Shown piece after piece: positions 46,639-56,414 of a DNA stretch of 64,000 nucleotides; position 1 is the first letter of the stretch, and the number at the start of each line of letters is the position of its first letter. The stretch spans positions 372,001-436,000 of the forward strand of contig NZ_OX419519.1 in assembly GCF_948472415.1 (NCBI RefSeq). Reading direction: 5' to 3'. Position numbers and translations under genes: made by a program. The notes under the pieces are model-generated. The model was not told the DNA's origin, made no database searches, and was given only the letters and a program-made list of their open reading frames with translations. This stretch comes from Kitasatospora fiedleri (GTDB lineage Bacteria; Actinomycetota; Actinomycetes; Streptomycetales; Streptomycetaceae).

Positions 46639-48945
46639 TCAGTCGGCCAGTTCTGCCCGCAGGGTGCGGGCGGCGGTGACCAGGCTGTCGATCGAGGCCC
46701 GGGTCTCGGTCCAGCCGCGGGTCTTCAGGCCGCAGTCCGGGTTGACCCAGAGGCGTTCGGCGGGGATCGCGGCCAGCCCGGCCCGCAGCAGTGCCAGCGC
46801 CTCCTCGGGGGAGGGGACGCGCGGGGAGTGGATGTCCCACACGCCCGGGCCGACCTCGCGCGGATAGCCGGCCTCGGCCAGTTCACCGGCGACCTCCATG
46901 TGCGAGCGGGTGGCCTCCAGGGAGATCACATCGGCGTCGAGGTCGTCGATCGCCGTCATGACGGCACCGAACTCGGCATAGCACATGTGGGTGTGGATCT
47001 GGGTGTCGGCGCGGACCCCGGAGGTGGCGACCCGGAAGGACTCGGTGGCCCAGTCCAGGTACGCGGAGCGGTCGGCGGCACGCAGCGGGAGCGTCTCGCG
47101 CAGCGCGGGTTCGTCGACCTGGATCACGGCAGCGCCCGCCGCCTCCAGGTCCGCGACCTCGTCGCGCAGGGCGAGGGCGACCTGCCGGGCGGTGTCGGCC
47201 AGCGGCTGGTCGTCGCGGACGAACGACCAGGCCAGCATGGTGACCGGGCCGGTCAGCATGCCCTTGACCGGGCGGTCGGTGAGGCCCTGCGCGAAGCGGT
47301 ACCAGTCGACCGTCATCGGGTGCGGACGGGAGATGTCGCCCGCCAGCACCGGCGGACGCACGTACCGGGTGCCGTAGGACTGCACCCAGCCGTGCCGGGT
47401 GGCCAGGTAGCCGGTGAGCTGCTCGGCGAAGTACTGCACCATGTCATTGCGCTCGGGCTCGCCGTGCACCAGCACGTCCAGACCGGCCTTCTCCTGGTAC
47501 GCGATCACCTCGCGGACCTCCGTCTCCATCCGCTCGCGGTAGGCAGCGGTGTCGATCCGGCCGGCCGTCAGGTCGGCACGGGCCACCCGCAGTTCGGTGG
47601 TCTGCGGGAAGGAGCCGATGGTGGTGGTGGGCAGCAGCGGCAGGCCGAGCCGGGCGCGCTGGGCCTCGGCGCGCTGCGGGTAGGGCTGGGCCCGACGGGC
47701 GTCGGCGTCGGTGACGGCGGCGGCCCGGGCCCGGACCGCCGGGTCGCGGGTGATCGGCGAAGTGGCGCGGGAGGCGAGGTCGGCCCGGTTGGCGGCCAGG
47801 TCCGCGGCGATCGAGACCGCCCCCTCGCGCAGGCCGCGCGCGAGCAGCGCCACCTCGGCGGCCTTCTGCTTCGCGAAGGCCAGCCAGCGGCCGATCTGCG
47901 GGTCGACGTCACGCTCGGCGGACGCGTCCAGCGGGACGTGCAGCAGTGAGCAGGAGGGGGCGACGTCCACCGTGTCGGCCAGGCCGAGCAGGGTGCCCAG
48001 GGTCGCCAGGGACCTCTCCAGGTCGTTGATCCACACGTTGCGGCCGTCGACCACGCCCGCGACCAGCCGCTTGCCGGGCAGCCCGCCGACGGCCGCCAGG
48101 TCGCTCAGGTTGCCCGCCGCCGGGCCGGTGAAGTCCAGCGCGAGCCCGTCGATCGGGGCCTTGGCCAGCACCGGCAGGGCTTCGCCGAGCCGGTCGAAGT
48201 AGGAGGCGACCAGCAGCTTCGGCCGGTCGGTGAGCGCGCCCAGCTCCCGGTAGGCGCGGGCGGCCGCGTTCAGTTCGGCCGGGGTGCGGTCCTGCACCAG
48301 CGCGGGCTCGTCGAGCTGCACCCAGGCGGCGCCGGCCGCCCGCAGGTCGGCCAGCAGCTCCGCGTACACCGGCAGCAGCCGGTCCAGCAGGGTGAGCGGC
48401 TCGAAGTCGGCGGCCACGCCGGGCGCGGGCTTGGCGAGCAGCAGGTAGGTGACCGGGCCGACCAGCACCGGGCGGGCGGCGTGGCCGAGCGCGAGCGCCT
48501 CGCCGAACTCGGCGACGGCCTTGGCGGAGTTCGCGGCGAACACCGTGTCCGGGCCCAACTCCGGCACCAGATAGTGGTAGTTGGTGTCGAACCACTTGGT
48601 CATCTCCAGCGGCGCCACCTGCTGGGTGCCGCGGGCCATCGCGAAGTACCCGGCCAGCGGGTCGGCGGCCACTGCGGCCCGGTGCCGGGGCGGGATCGCG
48701 CCGACGGCGACGGTGGTGTCCAGCACGTGGTCGTACAGCGAGAAGTCGCCGGTGGGGACTTCCTGGACGCCCGCCTCGGCGAGCTGCTTCCAGTTGCTCC
48801 GGCGCAGGTCGGCGGCGGTGGCCAGCAGGGCTTCCGCGGTGACGGCGCCCTTCCAGTAGCCCTCGATCGCCTTCTTCAGTTCCCGGTTCCCGCCCTGGCG
48901 GGGGTATCCGTGAACGGTTGCCGCGGCTACGGACTTCGTGGTCAA
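46639..48945 (-). CDS. metE: Cobalamin-independent methionine synthase
   Basis: 768 residues, intact, from ATG 48,945. The N-terminal folate domain begins VHGYPRQGGNRELKKAIEGY. The C-terminal catalytic domain has LPLLPTTTIGSFPQT, EPERNDMVQYFAEQL, zinc ligands in TQIHTHMCYAEFG and WVNPDCGLKTRG. It methylates homocysteine from 5-methyl-THF polyglutamate without B12. The gene is preceded by a cobalamin riboswitch, the usual arrangement that shuts metE off when B12 allows MetH to work. Confidence 0.97.
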   Translation of the reverse strand: MTTKSVAAATVHGYPRQGGNRELKKAIEGYWKGAVTAEALLATAADLRRSNWKQLAEAGVQEVPTGDFSLYDHVLDTTVAVGAIPPRHRAAVAADPLAGYFAMARGTQQVAPLEMTKWFDTNYHYLVPELGPDTVFAANSAKAVAEFGEALALGHAARPVLVGPVTYLLLAKPAPGVAADFEPLTLLDRLLPVYAELLADLRAAGAAWVQLDEPALVQDRTPAELNAAARAYRELGALTDRPKLLVASYFDRLGEALPVLAKAPIDGLALDFTGPAAGNLSDLAAVGGLPGKRLVAGVVDGRNVWINDLERSLATLGTLLGLADTVDVAPSCSLLHVPLDASAERDVDPQIGRWLAFAKQKAAEVALLARGLREGAVSIAADLAANRADLASRATSPITRDPAVRARAAAVTDADARRAQPYPQRAEAQRARLGLPLLPTTTIGSFPQTTELRVARADLTAGRIDTAAYRERMETEVREVIAYQEKAGLDVLVHGEPERNDMVQYFAEQLTGYLATRHGWVQSYGTRYVRPPVLAGDISRPHPMTVDWYRFAQGLTDRPVKGMLTGPVTMLAWSFVRDDQPLADTARQVALALRDEVADLEAAGAAVIQVDEPALRETLPLRAADRSAYLDWATESFRVATSGVRADTQIHTHMCYAEFGAVMTAIDDLDADVISLEATRSHMEVAGELAEAGYPREVGPGVWDIHSPRVPSPEEALALLRAGLAAIPAERLWVNPDCGLKTRGWTETRASIDSLVTAARTLRAELAD

Positions 48946-49104
48946 GGGACTCTCCTTCGCGAGTCTGTCTCCTCAAGGGGCCCGGGACGGGACGAGGACG
49001 CGAAGGTATGCCGAACCGGACGGACGCCGACACGGCTCCGCCTGGTATGCACGCCGACCCGCCCACGAGGTCACCGGAAGACCGCGCGCGAACGGTCGCG
49101 CACG

Positions 49105-49300
49105 GACAGCGGGCAGGTCTTCGGACTCGCGGGCACACCCGGGGAGTTCGACACTCCCGGGCACCTACTGGCCGTCGCTTCCCAGGTCCGTCCGGACCCA
49201 GTGCGTATGACGGCGGTCGTTCCCACTCACCGCTGCGGGGCAGTCCCGGACTGGCCGTTGAAGGCGTCACCGGGTTCCCTCTTACGACGCCCCGCCTGGC
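49105..49300 (-). ncRNA. Cobalamin riboswitch of metE
   Basis: The minus strand reads GGGAACCCGGTGACGCCTTC, AGTCCGGGACTGCCCCGCAG and CGGTGAG, and ends with CGCGAGTCCGAAGACCTGCC, a perfect B12 box. It lies ~160 nt upstream of the metE ATG. The core is longer than in the other four because of an extended peripheral arm. Confidence 0.95.
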
Positions 49301-49392
49301 GGACGGGGCGAACCAGCTGCACCGGCCAGAATACGGCCAACACCGAGGTGCCGTGGGAAGAATCGCCAAATCGTCCGCATCCTGAGATGAGC

Positions 49393-49444
49393 GGGGTCTT
49401 GTGGGCTCGCCGCAGAAGGCTCTGCGGCGAGCCCACAAGACCCC
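49393..49444. terminator. Perfect 24-bp hairpin
   Basis: The two arms, beginning GGGGTCTTGTGGGCTCGCCG and ending GGCGAGCCCACAAGACCCC, are exact complements over 24 bp around a 4-nt AGGC loop. It lies 10 nt after the end of the valine operon and upstream of the metE leader, and insulates the two minus-strand units. Confidence 0.93.
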
Positions 49445-49453
49445 GTCGGCGGA

Positions 49454-50227
49454 TCAGCGGTGGGTGAACGACGGTGCGCGCTTCTCGGCGAACGCCGTCA
49501 TGCCCTCCTTCTGGTCCGCGGTGGCGAAGACCGCGTGGAAGAGCCTGCGTTCGAAGCGGACGCCCTCGGCGAGCATCGTCTCGAAGGCGCGGTTGACGCT
49601 CTCCTTCAGCATGACCGCCGCCGGGGCGGACATCGCGGCGATCGTCCCGGCGGTGGCCAGGGCCTCGGCCTGCAACCGGTCCGCCGGGACGATCCGGGAG
49701 ACCAGGCCGGCCCGTTCGGCCTCCTCGGCGTCCATCGTCCGGCCGGTCAGACAGAGCTCCATCGCCTTGGCCTTGCCGATCGCCCGGGTCAGCCGCTGCG
49801 AACCTCCGATGCCGGGGATGACTCCGAGCTTGATCTCCGGCTGGCCGAACCTCGCGTTGTCCGCCGCCAACAGGACGTCGCACATCATCGCCAGTTCGCA
49901 GCCGCCGCCCAGCGCGTACCCGGACACCGCGGCGACCACCGGTGTGCGCAGGGCAGCGAAGCGGTCCCAGGCCGCGAACCAGTCGCCCAGGTAGGCGTCG
50001 ACGAAGGCGAGTGCCTGCATCTCCTTGATGTCGGCCCCGGCGGCGAACGCCTTCTCCGAGCCGGTGACGACCAGACAGCCGATCTCCGGGTCACGGTCGA
50101 ACTCCGTTGCCACGGAGACGACTTCGGTCATCAGCTGGGTGTTGAGGGCGTTCAGCGCCTTCGGCCGGTCGAGGGTGATCAGCCCCACCCGCCCGCTGCG
50201 TTCGACCCGGATCGTCTCGTACGTCAT
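49454..50227 (-). CDS. echA: Enoyl-CoA hydratase
   Basis: 257 residues from ATG 50,227, overlapping the mmsB stop (ATGA). Crotonase motifs: [31 protein letters not shown] (oxyanion hole), [20 protein letters not shown] and [20 protein letters not shown] with both catalytic Glu positions. In this operon it should hydrate methacrylyl-CoA in valine breakdown. It is the last gene before the 24-bp terminator. Confidence 0.93.
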   Translation of the reverse strand: MTYETIRVERSGRVGLITLDRPKALNALNTQLMTEVVSVATEFDRDPEIGCLVVTGSEKAFAAGADIKEMQALAFVDAYLGDWFAAWDRFAALRTPVVAAVSGYALGGGCELAMMCDVLLAADNARFGQPEIKLGVIPGIGGSQRLTRAIGKAKAMELCLTGRTMDAEEAERAGLVSRIVPADRLQAEALATAGTIAAMSAPAAVMLKESVNRAFETMLAEGVRFERRLFHAVFATADQKEGMTAFAEKRAPSFTHR

Positions 50228-51107
50228 GCGGGGTCCTTCCGGAGGGTGTGGATGATCGCGGAGAAGTCCAGCCCCGCCTCCTCGCCCCGGGCGAAGGCCG
50301 CGTACAGCTCGGCTGCCCGGCCGCCCAGTTCGGCCGGAACTGCGGCGGTGGCGGCCGCCTCGGCGGCCAACCCGAGGTCCTTGGCCATCAGCGCGGCGGC
50401 GAATCCCGCCGCGTAGTCCCGATTGGCGGGGCTGGCGGGGACGGGGCCGGGCACCGGGCAGTTGCTGGTCAGTGCCCAGCACTGCCCGGAGGCTGCGGAG
50501 GCGACGTCGAACAGGGCCTGGTGGCTCAGGCCCAGGCGCTCGCCGAGGACGAACGCCTCGCTGACCGCGATCATGGAGACGCCGAGGATCATGTTGTTGC
50601 AGATCTTGGCGGCCTGCCCGGCACCGGAAGCACCGCAGTGGACGACCCGGCGGCCCATCGCCGCCAGCACGGGCTCCGCGGCGGCGAAGTCGGCACCGTC
50701 GGCCCCCACCATGAAGGTCAGGCCCGCCGCCTCCGCACCGGCCACGCCGCCGGAGACCGGTGCGTCGACGGCCCGGTGCCCGGCGGCCCGGGCACGGTCG
50801 GCTGCCTGTCTGGCGTCCTCGACCGCGATCGTGGAGCAGTCCACGAACAGCGCGTCACGGGCGGCCGGGGCCAGTTCCCGGTAGGCGTCCAGAACGTGTC
50901 GCCCGGTCGGCAGCATGGTGATCACCAGATCCGCCCCGGCGACCGCGGCGGCGGCCGAGTCCGCGACCGCCACCCCGCGGCCGGCGGCCCTGTCCCGGGC
51001 CGTGCGACGAGGTCGTACCCGGTCACCCGGTGTCCGGCCGCGACGAGGTTGGCGGCCATCGGGCCGCCCATGTTGCCGAGCCCGACGAAGGCGATGTCGT
51101 GGGTCAC
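50224..51107 (-). CDS. mmsB: 3-hydroxyisobutyrate dehydrogenase (frame break ~51,005)
   Basis: ~294 residues from GTG 51,107. N-terminal NAD site [20 protein letters not shown]; substrate-site [20 protein letters not shown]; catalytic Lys region [16 protein letters not shown] single-base break near 51,005 separates GYDLVA from the rest. It oxidises 3-hydroxyisobutyrate to methylmalonate semialdehyde, the substrate of MmsA. It overlaps both neighbours by 4 nt, so the five genes act as one operon. Confidence 0.93.
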
Positions 51108-52177
51108 CAGCGCTCCAGGAGGTCGTGGGCGGCGAGGCCGAGTTCGCGGTCGCCGAGCGGGGCGAAGTAGCGGGCCGCGGCCGCCGGGGTGACGGCCTCC
51201 AGGGTGGCCGGGTTCCAGCGCGGGGCACGGTCCTTGTCGATGACCTGGGCCCGGATCCCCTCAGCCAGGTCGGGTGTGGTGAGAGCCGCGCAGGAGGTGC
51301 GGTACTCCTGGTCGAGGACGGCCTCCAGCGGTCCGAGGGCACGGGCCCGGCGCAGGGCCGTCAGCGTGGCCTTCACCGCGCTCGGCGAGTTGGCCGTGAT
51401 GCGGTCGGCGGCCTGTCGCGCCGTCGCTTCGCCGCTGTTCCGGAGCCGGTGGAGGATCTCCTCCACCGTGCCCGCCGCGTAGCAGTGGTCGATCCACTCG
51501 CGGTGTCGGCCGAGGTCTGCGGGGGGCGCGGGGGCGGCGTACCGGGCGAGGGCGTCGTGCACGGAGAGCTCGGCGAGGTCGTCGAGCAGTGCGGGCAGCC
51601 GTTCGGCGGGCACGTAGTGGTCGGCCAGCCCGCACAGCAGCGCGTCGCCCGCGTCGGCCGAACCCGCGGTGAGGGCCAGGTGGGTGCCGAGTTCCCCGGG
51701 GGCGAGGGCCAGCAGGTAGGTGCCGCCGACGTCCGGGACGAAGCCGATCCCGGTCTCGGGCATGGCGATCCGGGTGGTCCCGGTGACGATCCGGACGCTG
51801 CCGTGGGCGGAGACGCCGACGCCGCCGCCCATCACGATGCCGCTCATGACGGCGACGTAGGGCTTGGGGTAACGGGCGATCCGGGCGTTCAGCCGGTACT
51901 CGTCGCGCCAGAACTCCTCGGCCGCGCCCGGGTCTCCGCCGGTCGCGGCCCGGTGGATGGCGACGATGTCGCCGCCGGCGCAGAAGGCGCGACCGCCGGC
52001 GCCGGTGACGACGACGGTGGTGACCCGGTCGTCCCGCTCCCAGTCGTCCAGTGCCCCGGCGATCCGGCGCACCATGGCGTGGGTGAGGGCGTTGAGGGCC
52101 TTGGGTCGGTTGAGGACGATCAGCCCGGTCCGGCCCTCTCGCTGGACGAGCACCTCCTCGGTGCCGTTGTCGGCCAT
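51104..52177 (-). CDS. 3-hydroxyisobutyryl-CoA hydrolase
   Basis: 357 residues from ATG 52,177, which shares a base with the acyl-CoA dehydrogenase stop (TGATG). It is a crotonase-fold protein of the longer hydrolase type: GGRAFCAGGDIVAIHRAATG, VAVMSGIVMGGGVGVSAHGS, IAMPETGIGFVPDVGGTYLL, and a C-terminal extension with NSPSAVKATLTALRRARAL. It frees CoA from 3-hydroxyisobutyryl-CoA so that MmsB can act. The apparent fusion to the upstream dehydrogenase is caused by an extra base. Confidence 0.9.
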   Translation of the reverse strand: MADNGTEEVLVQREGRTGLIVLNRPKALNALTHAMVRRIAGALDDWERDDRVTTVVVTGAGGRAFCAGGDIVAIHRAATGGDPGAAEEFWRDEYRLNARIARYPKPYVAVMSGIVMGGGVGVSAHGSVRIVTGTTRIAMPETGIGFVPDVGGTYLLALAPGELGTHLALTAGSADAGDALLCGLADHYVPAERLPALLDDLAELSVHDALARYAAPAPPADLGRHREWIDHCYAAGTVEEILHRLRNSGEATARQAADRITANSPSAVKATLTALRRARALGPLEAVLDQEYRTSCAALTTPDLAEGIRAQVIDKDRAPRWNPATLEAVTPAAAARYFAPLGDRELGLAAHDLLERW

Positions 52178-53326
52178 CAGGCGACTCCGATCAGGCCGCG
52201 GGCGACGATGACGCGCATGATCTCGTTGGTCCCTTCCAGGAATCTGGTGCACCCTCAGATCACGGACGATCTTCTCGATGCCGTAGTCGGCGAGGTAGCC
52301 GTAGCCGCCGTGGAGCTGGAGGGCCCGGTCGGCGACCTCGAATCCGGTGTCGGTGGCCAGGCGCTTGGCCATGGCGCACAGTTCGGGGGCGCGCGGGTCG
52401 GCCCGGTCCAGGGCGGAGGCGGCCCGGTGCAGCAGCGCGCGGGCGGCCTCCAGTTCGGTGGCCATGTCGGCGAGGCGGAACTGGAGCGCCTGGGCGTGCA
52501 GCAGTCGGGCCCCGAACGCCTCGCGGTCGCCGAGGTGGATGAGGGAGCGCTCCAGTGCGGCCTGTGCGCCGCCGAGGGAGCAGGCGGCGATGCCGAGCCG
52601 ACCACCGTTGAGCCCGGCCATGGCGATCCGGAATCCACCGCCCTCGGTGCCCAGCAGGCGGTCGGCGGGCAACCGGACGCCGTCCAGCCGGACCTGCCGG
52701 GTGGGCTGCGCGTTCCAGCCCATCTTCCGCTCGTTCGGACCGAAGGACAGGCCCGCGTCCTCCCGGTCGACCAGGAACGCCGAGACTCCCTTGGCGCCGG
52801 GCCCGCCGGTGCGCGCCATCACCAGGTAGACCCGGGCCGCACCCGCGCCCGAGATGAACTGCTTGACGCCGTCGAGCACCCAGTGGCCGCCGTCCCGGAC
52901 GGCCCGGGTGGTGATCGCCGCGGCGTCGGAGCCGGCGCCCGGCTCGGTCAGGCAGTAGGCGGCCAGGTGCTCGGCCGTGCAGAGCCGGGGCAGCCAGCGG
53001 GCGCGCTGCTCCTCGTCGCCGTGCCGGTCGACCATCCAGGCCACCATGTTGTGGATGGACAGGTAGGCGGCGATCGACGGGCAGCCGGTGGCCAGCGCCT
53101 CGAAGGCCAGCACGCCGTCCAGGCGCGAGAGGCCGGAGCCGCCGACGTCCTCGCGCACGTACACGCCGCCGAGGCCGAGGTCGGCGGCCTTGCGCAAGAC
53201 GTCCACCGGGAAGTGCTTGTCCCGGTCCCAGGCGACGGCGTGCGGGGCGAGGTGCTCGTCCGCGAAGGCGCGGACCGCCTCGGCGATCGCCCGCTGCTCA
53301 TCGGTGAGGTCGTACACCGCGCTCAT
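52177..53326 (-). CDS. Isobutyryl-CoA dehydrogenase-like acyl-CoA dehydrogenase (frame break ~52,240)
   Basis: ~382 residues from ATG 53,326. Acyl-CoA dehydrogenase marks: AYCLTEPGAGSDAAAITTRA, WVLDGVKQFISGAG, and the C-terminal ALQLHGGYGYLADYGIEKIV. Near 52,240 an extra C changes VHQILEGTNEIMR to a false frame; the true frame ends ARGLIGVA with a TGA at 52,177-52,179. In this operon it should convert isobutyryl-CoA to methacrylyl-CoA, the first FAD-linked step of the branch. Confidence 0.92.
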
Positions 53327-54820
53327 CCCATCGTCGGAATGGTGAAGCTCGCGCCCTCCTTGACCCGGAGGGCCAGCGCGAGGTGACGGTCCGGGTGCGG
53401 GTGTAGAAGCGGATCGCGTCCGGGCCGTGCTGGTTGAGGTCGCCGAACGCGGAGCGCTTCCAGCCGCCGAAGGTGTGGTAGGCGAGCGGCACCGGGATGG
53501 GGACGTTGACCCCGACCATGCCGGTGTTCACCCGACGGGTGAAGTCGCGGGCGGTGTCGCCGTCCCGGGTGAAGATCGCCACACCGTTGCCGAACTCGTG
53601 CTCGCTCGGCAGGCGCAGCGCCTCCTCGTAGTCCGCGGCGCGGACCACGCACAGCACGGGGCCGAAGATCTCCTCCCGGTGGATCCGCATCCCGGGCGTG
53701 ACGCGGTCGAAGAGGCAGGCACCGAGGAAGAACCCGTCCTCGTGCCCCTCCAGCCGGAAGTCCCTCCCGTCGACCACGAGTTCGGCGCCCTCGGCGACAC
53801 CGCTGTCCACGTACTCGCGCACCCGCCGCACCGCGTCGCGGCCGACCAGCGGGCCGAAGTCCGCCTCCGGATCGTCCGACCGGCCGACCTTGAGCGCGGC
53901 GATCCGCTCGACCAGCTTGGCCACCAGGGCGTCCGCGGTCTCCTCCCCACCGGAACGGCGACCGAGATCGCCATGCAGCGCTCCCCGGCCGAGCCGTACC
54001 CGGCGCCGATCAGCGCGTCCGCGGCCTGGTCGAGGTCGGCGTCCGGCATCACCACCAGGTGGTTCTTCGCCCCGCCGAAGCACTGGGCCCGCTTGCCGTG
54101 GGCGGCGGCGGTGGCGTAGACGTACTGGGCGATCGGAGTGGAGCCGACGAAGCCGACCGCCTGTACCCGCGGGTCCTCCAGCAGCGCGTCGACGGCCTCC
54201 TTGCCACCGTTGACCACGTTGAACACGCCCGGCGGCAGACCTGCCTCCAGGAACAGCTCCGCGAGACGCAGCGGCACCGAGGGGTCGCGCTCGGACGGCT
54301 TGAGGACGAAGGCGTTCCCGCAGGCCAGGGCGGGCGCGGCCTTCCACAGCGGGATCATCGCGGGGAAGTTGAACGGGGTGATGCCCGCGACCACGCCGAG
54401 CGGCTGGCGCATCGAGTAGACGTCGATGCCGGTACCCGCGTTGTCGGTGAACTCGCCCTTCAGCAGGTGCGGGACGCCGGCGGCGAACTCCACCACCTCC
54501 AGGCCGCGCTGGAGGTCCCCGTGGGCGTCGGCGACGGTCTTGCCGTGCTCGGCGGAGAGCAGCCGGGCGAGGGAGTCCCGCTCCTGCTCGACGAGTTGCA
54601 GGAAGCGCAGCATGACCCGGGCCCGCCGCTGCGGGTTCCAGGCCGCCCACGCGGGCTGCGCCCGGGCCGCGTCGCCGACCGCGTCGGCGACCTCCGCCCG
54701 GCTCGCCAGCGGTACCCGGGCCTGCACGCGGCCCGTGTTCGGGTCGTACACGTCGCCGAAGCGGCCGGAGGTGCCGACGACCGGCTTGCCGGACACGTGG
54801 TGGGTGAGTTCTCGTACCAT
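53323..54820 (-). CDS. mmsA: Methylmalonate-semialdehyde dehydrogenase (two frame breaks)
   Basis: ~499 residues from ATG 54,820 with CGGGAGAAGGAACCG upstream. Motifs: [38 protein letters not shown], catalytic Cys in [26 protein letters not shown] and [20 protein letters not shown]. Breaks occur near 53,955 and 53,370; after correction the end reads [12 protein letters not shown] as in the family. It converts methylmalonate semialdehyde to propionyl-CoA. It leads the operon 220 nt below a cobalamin riboswitch. Confidence 0.94.
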
Positions 54821-55039
54821 CGGTTCCTTCTCCCGTCCTGGGTGGTGCGGAGAGGAGGAGTGGAGGCCGCCGGCGGGGGTGGGTGCGCGGCGGTGCGGCC
54901 ACCGCGCGGGCGCGGCGGCCTGACACGTCGTCAGGGGTTCTCGGCCCCGGCGGGCTTCGGCACGTGACCGGATGGCGCACCGGCGGTACGGGGGCAGCCC
55001 GGGGTCATGGCGTGTCGTCTCCATCCTCGTGGAAAACAC

Positions 55040-55205
55040 GGATCACCGCGGCCGGTATCCTGACTCCCGGATCGACGCCCGTCCCCCGGCCTTCCCGGCT
55101 GGCTGCCAGTGGCCCTCGTCTGCGAGGACGGACTCCCCGGTCACAGTGGCGGGACCGTGCCGGACTCGCACCGGCTTCCCTGACACCGCGGACCTGTCGC
55201 CCACC
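55040..55205 (-). ncRNA. Cobalamin riboswitch upstream of the mmsA operon
   Basis: The minus strand reads CAGGGAAGCCGGTGCGAGTC, CGGCACGGTCCCGCCACTGT, GACCGGGGAGTCCG and, at the 3' end, GGGAGTCAGGATACCGGCC, a textbook cobalamin riboswitch with full core and B12 box. It lies 220 nt before mmsA on the same strand with no gene in between. Placement before a valine-degradation operon is unusual. Confidence 0.93.
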
Positions 55206-55264
55206 ATATAGTTGGACGTCCTAGTAAGTCCAGGGCATCCGCACCCCTCGCCCGCGCGCCGCCG

Positions 55265-55837
55265 TCACCCCCGAGCCGCGCCACCGGCGGACGAGCCGGG
55301 GACGGCCGTGCGCCGCGACGTCAGCAGGACGGCGGCGAGCGTGCCCGCCTCGGTGATCCGGCCGTCCGCGCACATGGCCACCGCCTCCGGCAGGGGCACC
55401 CAGCACACCTCCATGTCGGCCTCGCTCGCCTCCCGGCGGTGCTCGCCGACGGTCAGACCGGTGGCGAGGTACAGGTGTTCCCGGGTGCGCGCACCGGCGG
55501 GCATCCGCCACATCGCCGTCAACGGCTCGACCCGGTCGGCCCGGACCCCGGCCTCCTCCGCCAACTCCCGCCGCGCCGCCGCCGCAGGCTCCTCCCCCGG
55601 CTCGCACCCTCCCCCGGGACACATCAGCAACCGCTGCCCGCACGCGTAGACGTCCTCCGCCACCAGCGCGATCCGCCCCCGCCCGTCGAGCGCCACGACC
55701 CGCACCCCGTCGACGGACTCCGTGAACTCGTAGGTCCCCGTGCTCCGATCGGCCCGCCGGACCGCGTCACGGCGCACCACCAGCCGCGCTCCCCGGTACT
55801 GAACGGTCGACGAGAGCGTGGTCCAACCGTCGATCAT
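55265..55837 (-). CDS. Nudix hydrolase
   Basis: 190 residues from ATG 55,837 behind GGGAGGAGTCGG. The Nudix box is GGGCEPGEEPAAAARRELAE followed by EAG, with upstream TYEFTESVDGVRVVALDG and downstream YLATGLTVGEHRREASEADM of the ADP-ribose pyrophosphatase type. It overlaps the TmrB-like gene by 4 nt and is the third gene of a minus-strand operon with two other nucleotide-handling proteins. Confidence 0.9.
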   Translation of the reverse strand: MIDGWTTLSSTVQYRGARLVVRRDAVRRADRSTGTYEFTESVDGVRVVALDGRGRIALVAEDVYACGQRLLMCPGGGCEPGEEPAAAARRELAEEAGVRADRVEPLTAMWRMPAGARTREHLYLATGLTVGEHRREASEADMEVCWVPLPEAVAMCADGRITEAGTLAAVLLTSRRTAVPGSSAGGAARG

Positions 55838-56414
55838 GCCGACTCCTCCCGAGGCCGTGGCGCACGGCCCGGCAGCGCCCCGAGGACCTCCAGGGCCCGG
55901 TCGGCGACCTGACGGGGCGTGCGGCGGGCGGTGTCGATGACGTCGGCGGCGGCGGCCAGCCACCCCCGGTACGCCTCGGTGTAGCGGGGCAGCTCGCCGC
56001 GCCGGAAGACGCGGACCTTCTCGCTGCGCTCCTCGTCCCCGGGGAACTCGGCACCGGCGTCGATGCGGGCCCGGACGGTGTCCGGGTCGGCGTGCAGCAG
56101 CAGGTGGCGCAGCGGGACGCCGGCGGCGCGGATGGCGTGGTGGATCTCGGCGGCGTAGTCCCGGCGCAGCAGCGTCATCGGGACGATCACCGGCCCGCCG
56201 TCGTTCTCCCGGTGGCAGCGGACGGCGAGTTCGGCGACGAGGGGGCGCCAGGCCGGGTTGTCCTGGAAGTCGGCGTACTTGCCGGGAAAGACCTGGCGCA
56301 GCAGGAAGCCGACCTCCTCCGGGTCGACCAGGACGCCCCGGGCAGCTCGCTCCGCAGGGTGGCGGCGAGGGTGGTCTTCCCGCCGCCGAAGGGGCCGTTG
56401 AGCCAGACGATCAC
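55834..56414 (-). CDS. TmrB-like P-loop ATPase/kinase (frame break ~56,345)
   Basis: ~193 residues from GTG 56,414, overlapping the preceding stop. Starts VIVWLNGPFGGGKTTLAATL, the Walker A of TmrB-type proteins. After one lost base near 56,345 the frame gives VLVDPEEVGFLLRQVFPGKY, DNPAWRPLVAELAVRCHREN and IVPMTLLRRDYAAEIHHAIR, all typical of this family. Bacillus TmrB gives tunicamycin resistance; many relatives have unknown substrates, so resistance is only a possibility. Confidence 0.82.

Noticed and set aside
51104..53326. A 740-residue acyl-CoA dehydrogenase/3-hydroxyisobutyryl-CoA hydrolase fusion
   Set aside because: The C-terminus of the dehydrogenase is out of frame at VHQI. Removing one C near 52,240 restores its normal ending and a TGA that overlaps the hydrolase ATG.
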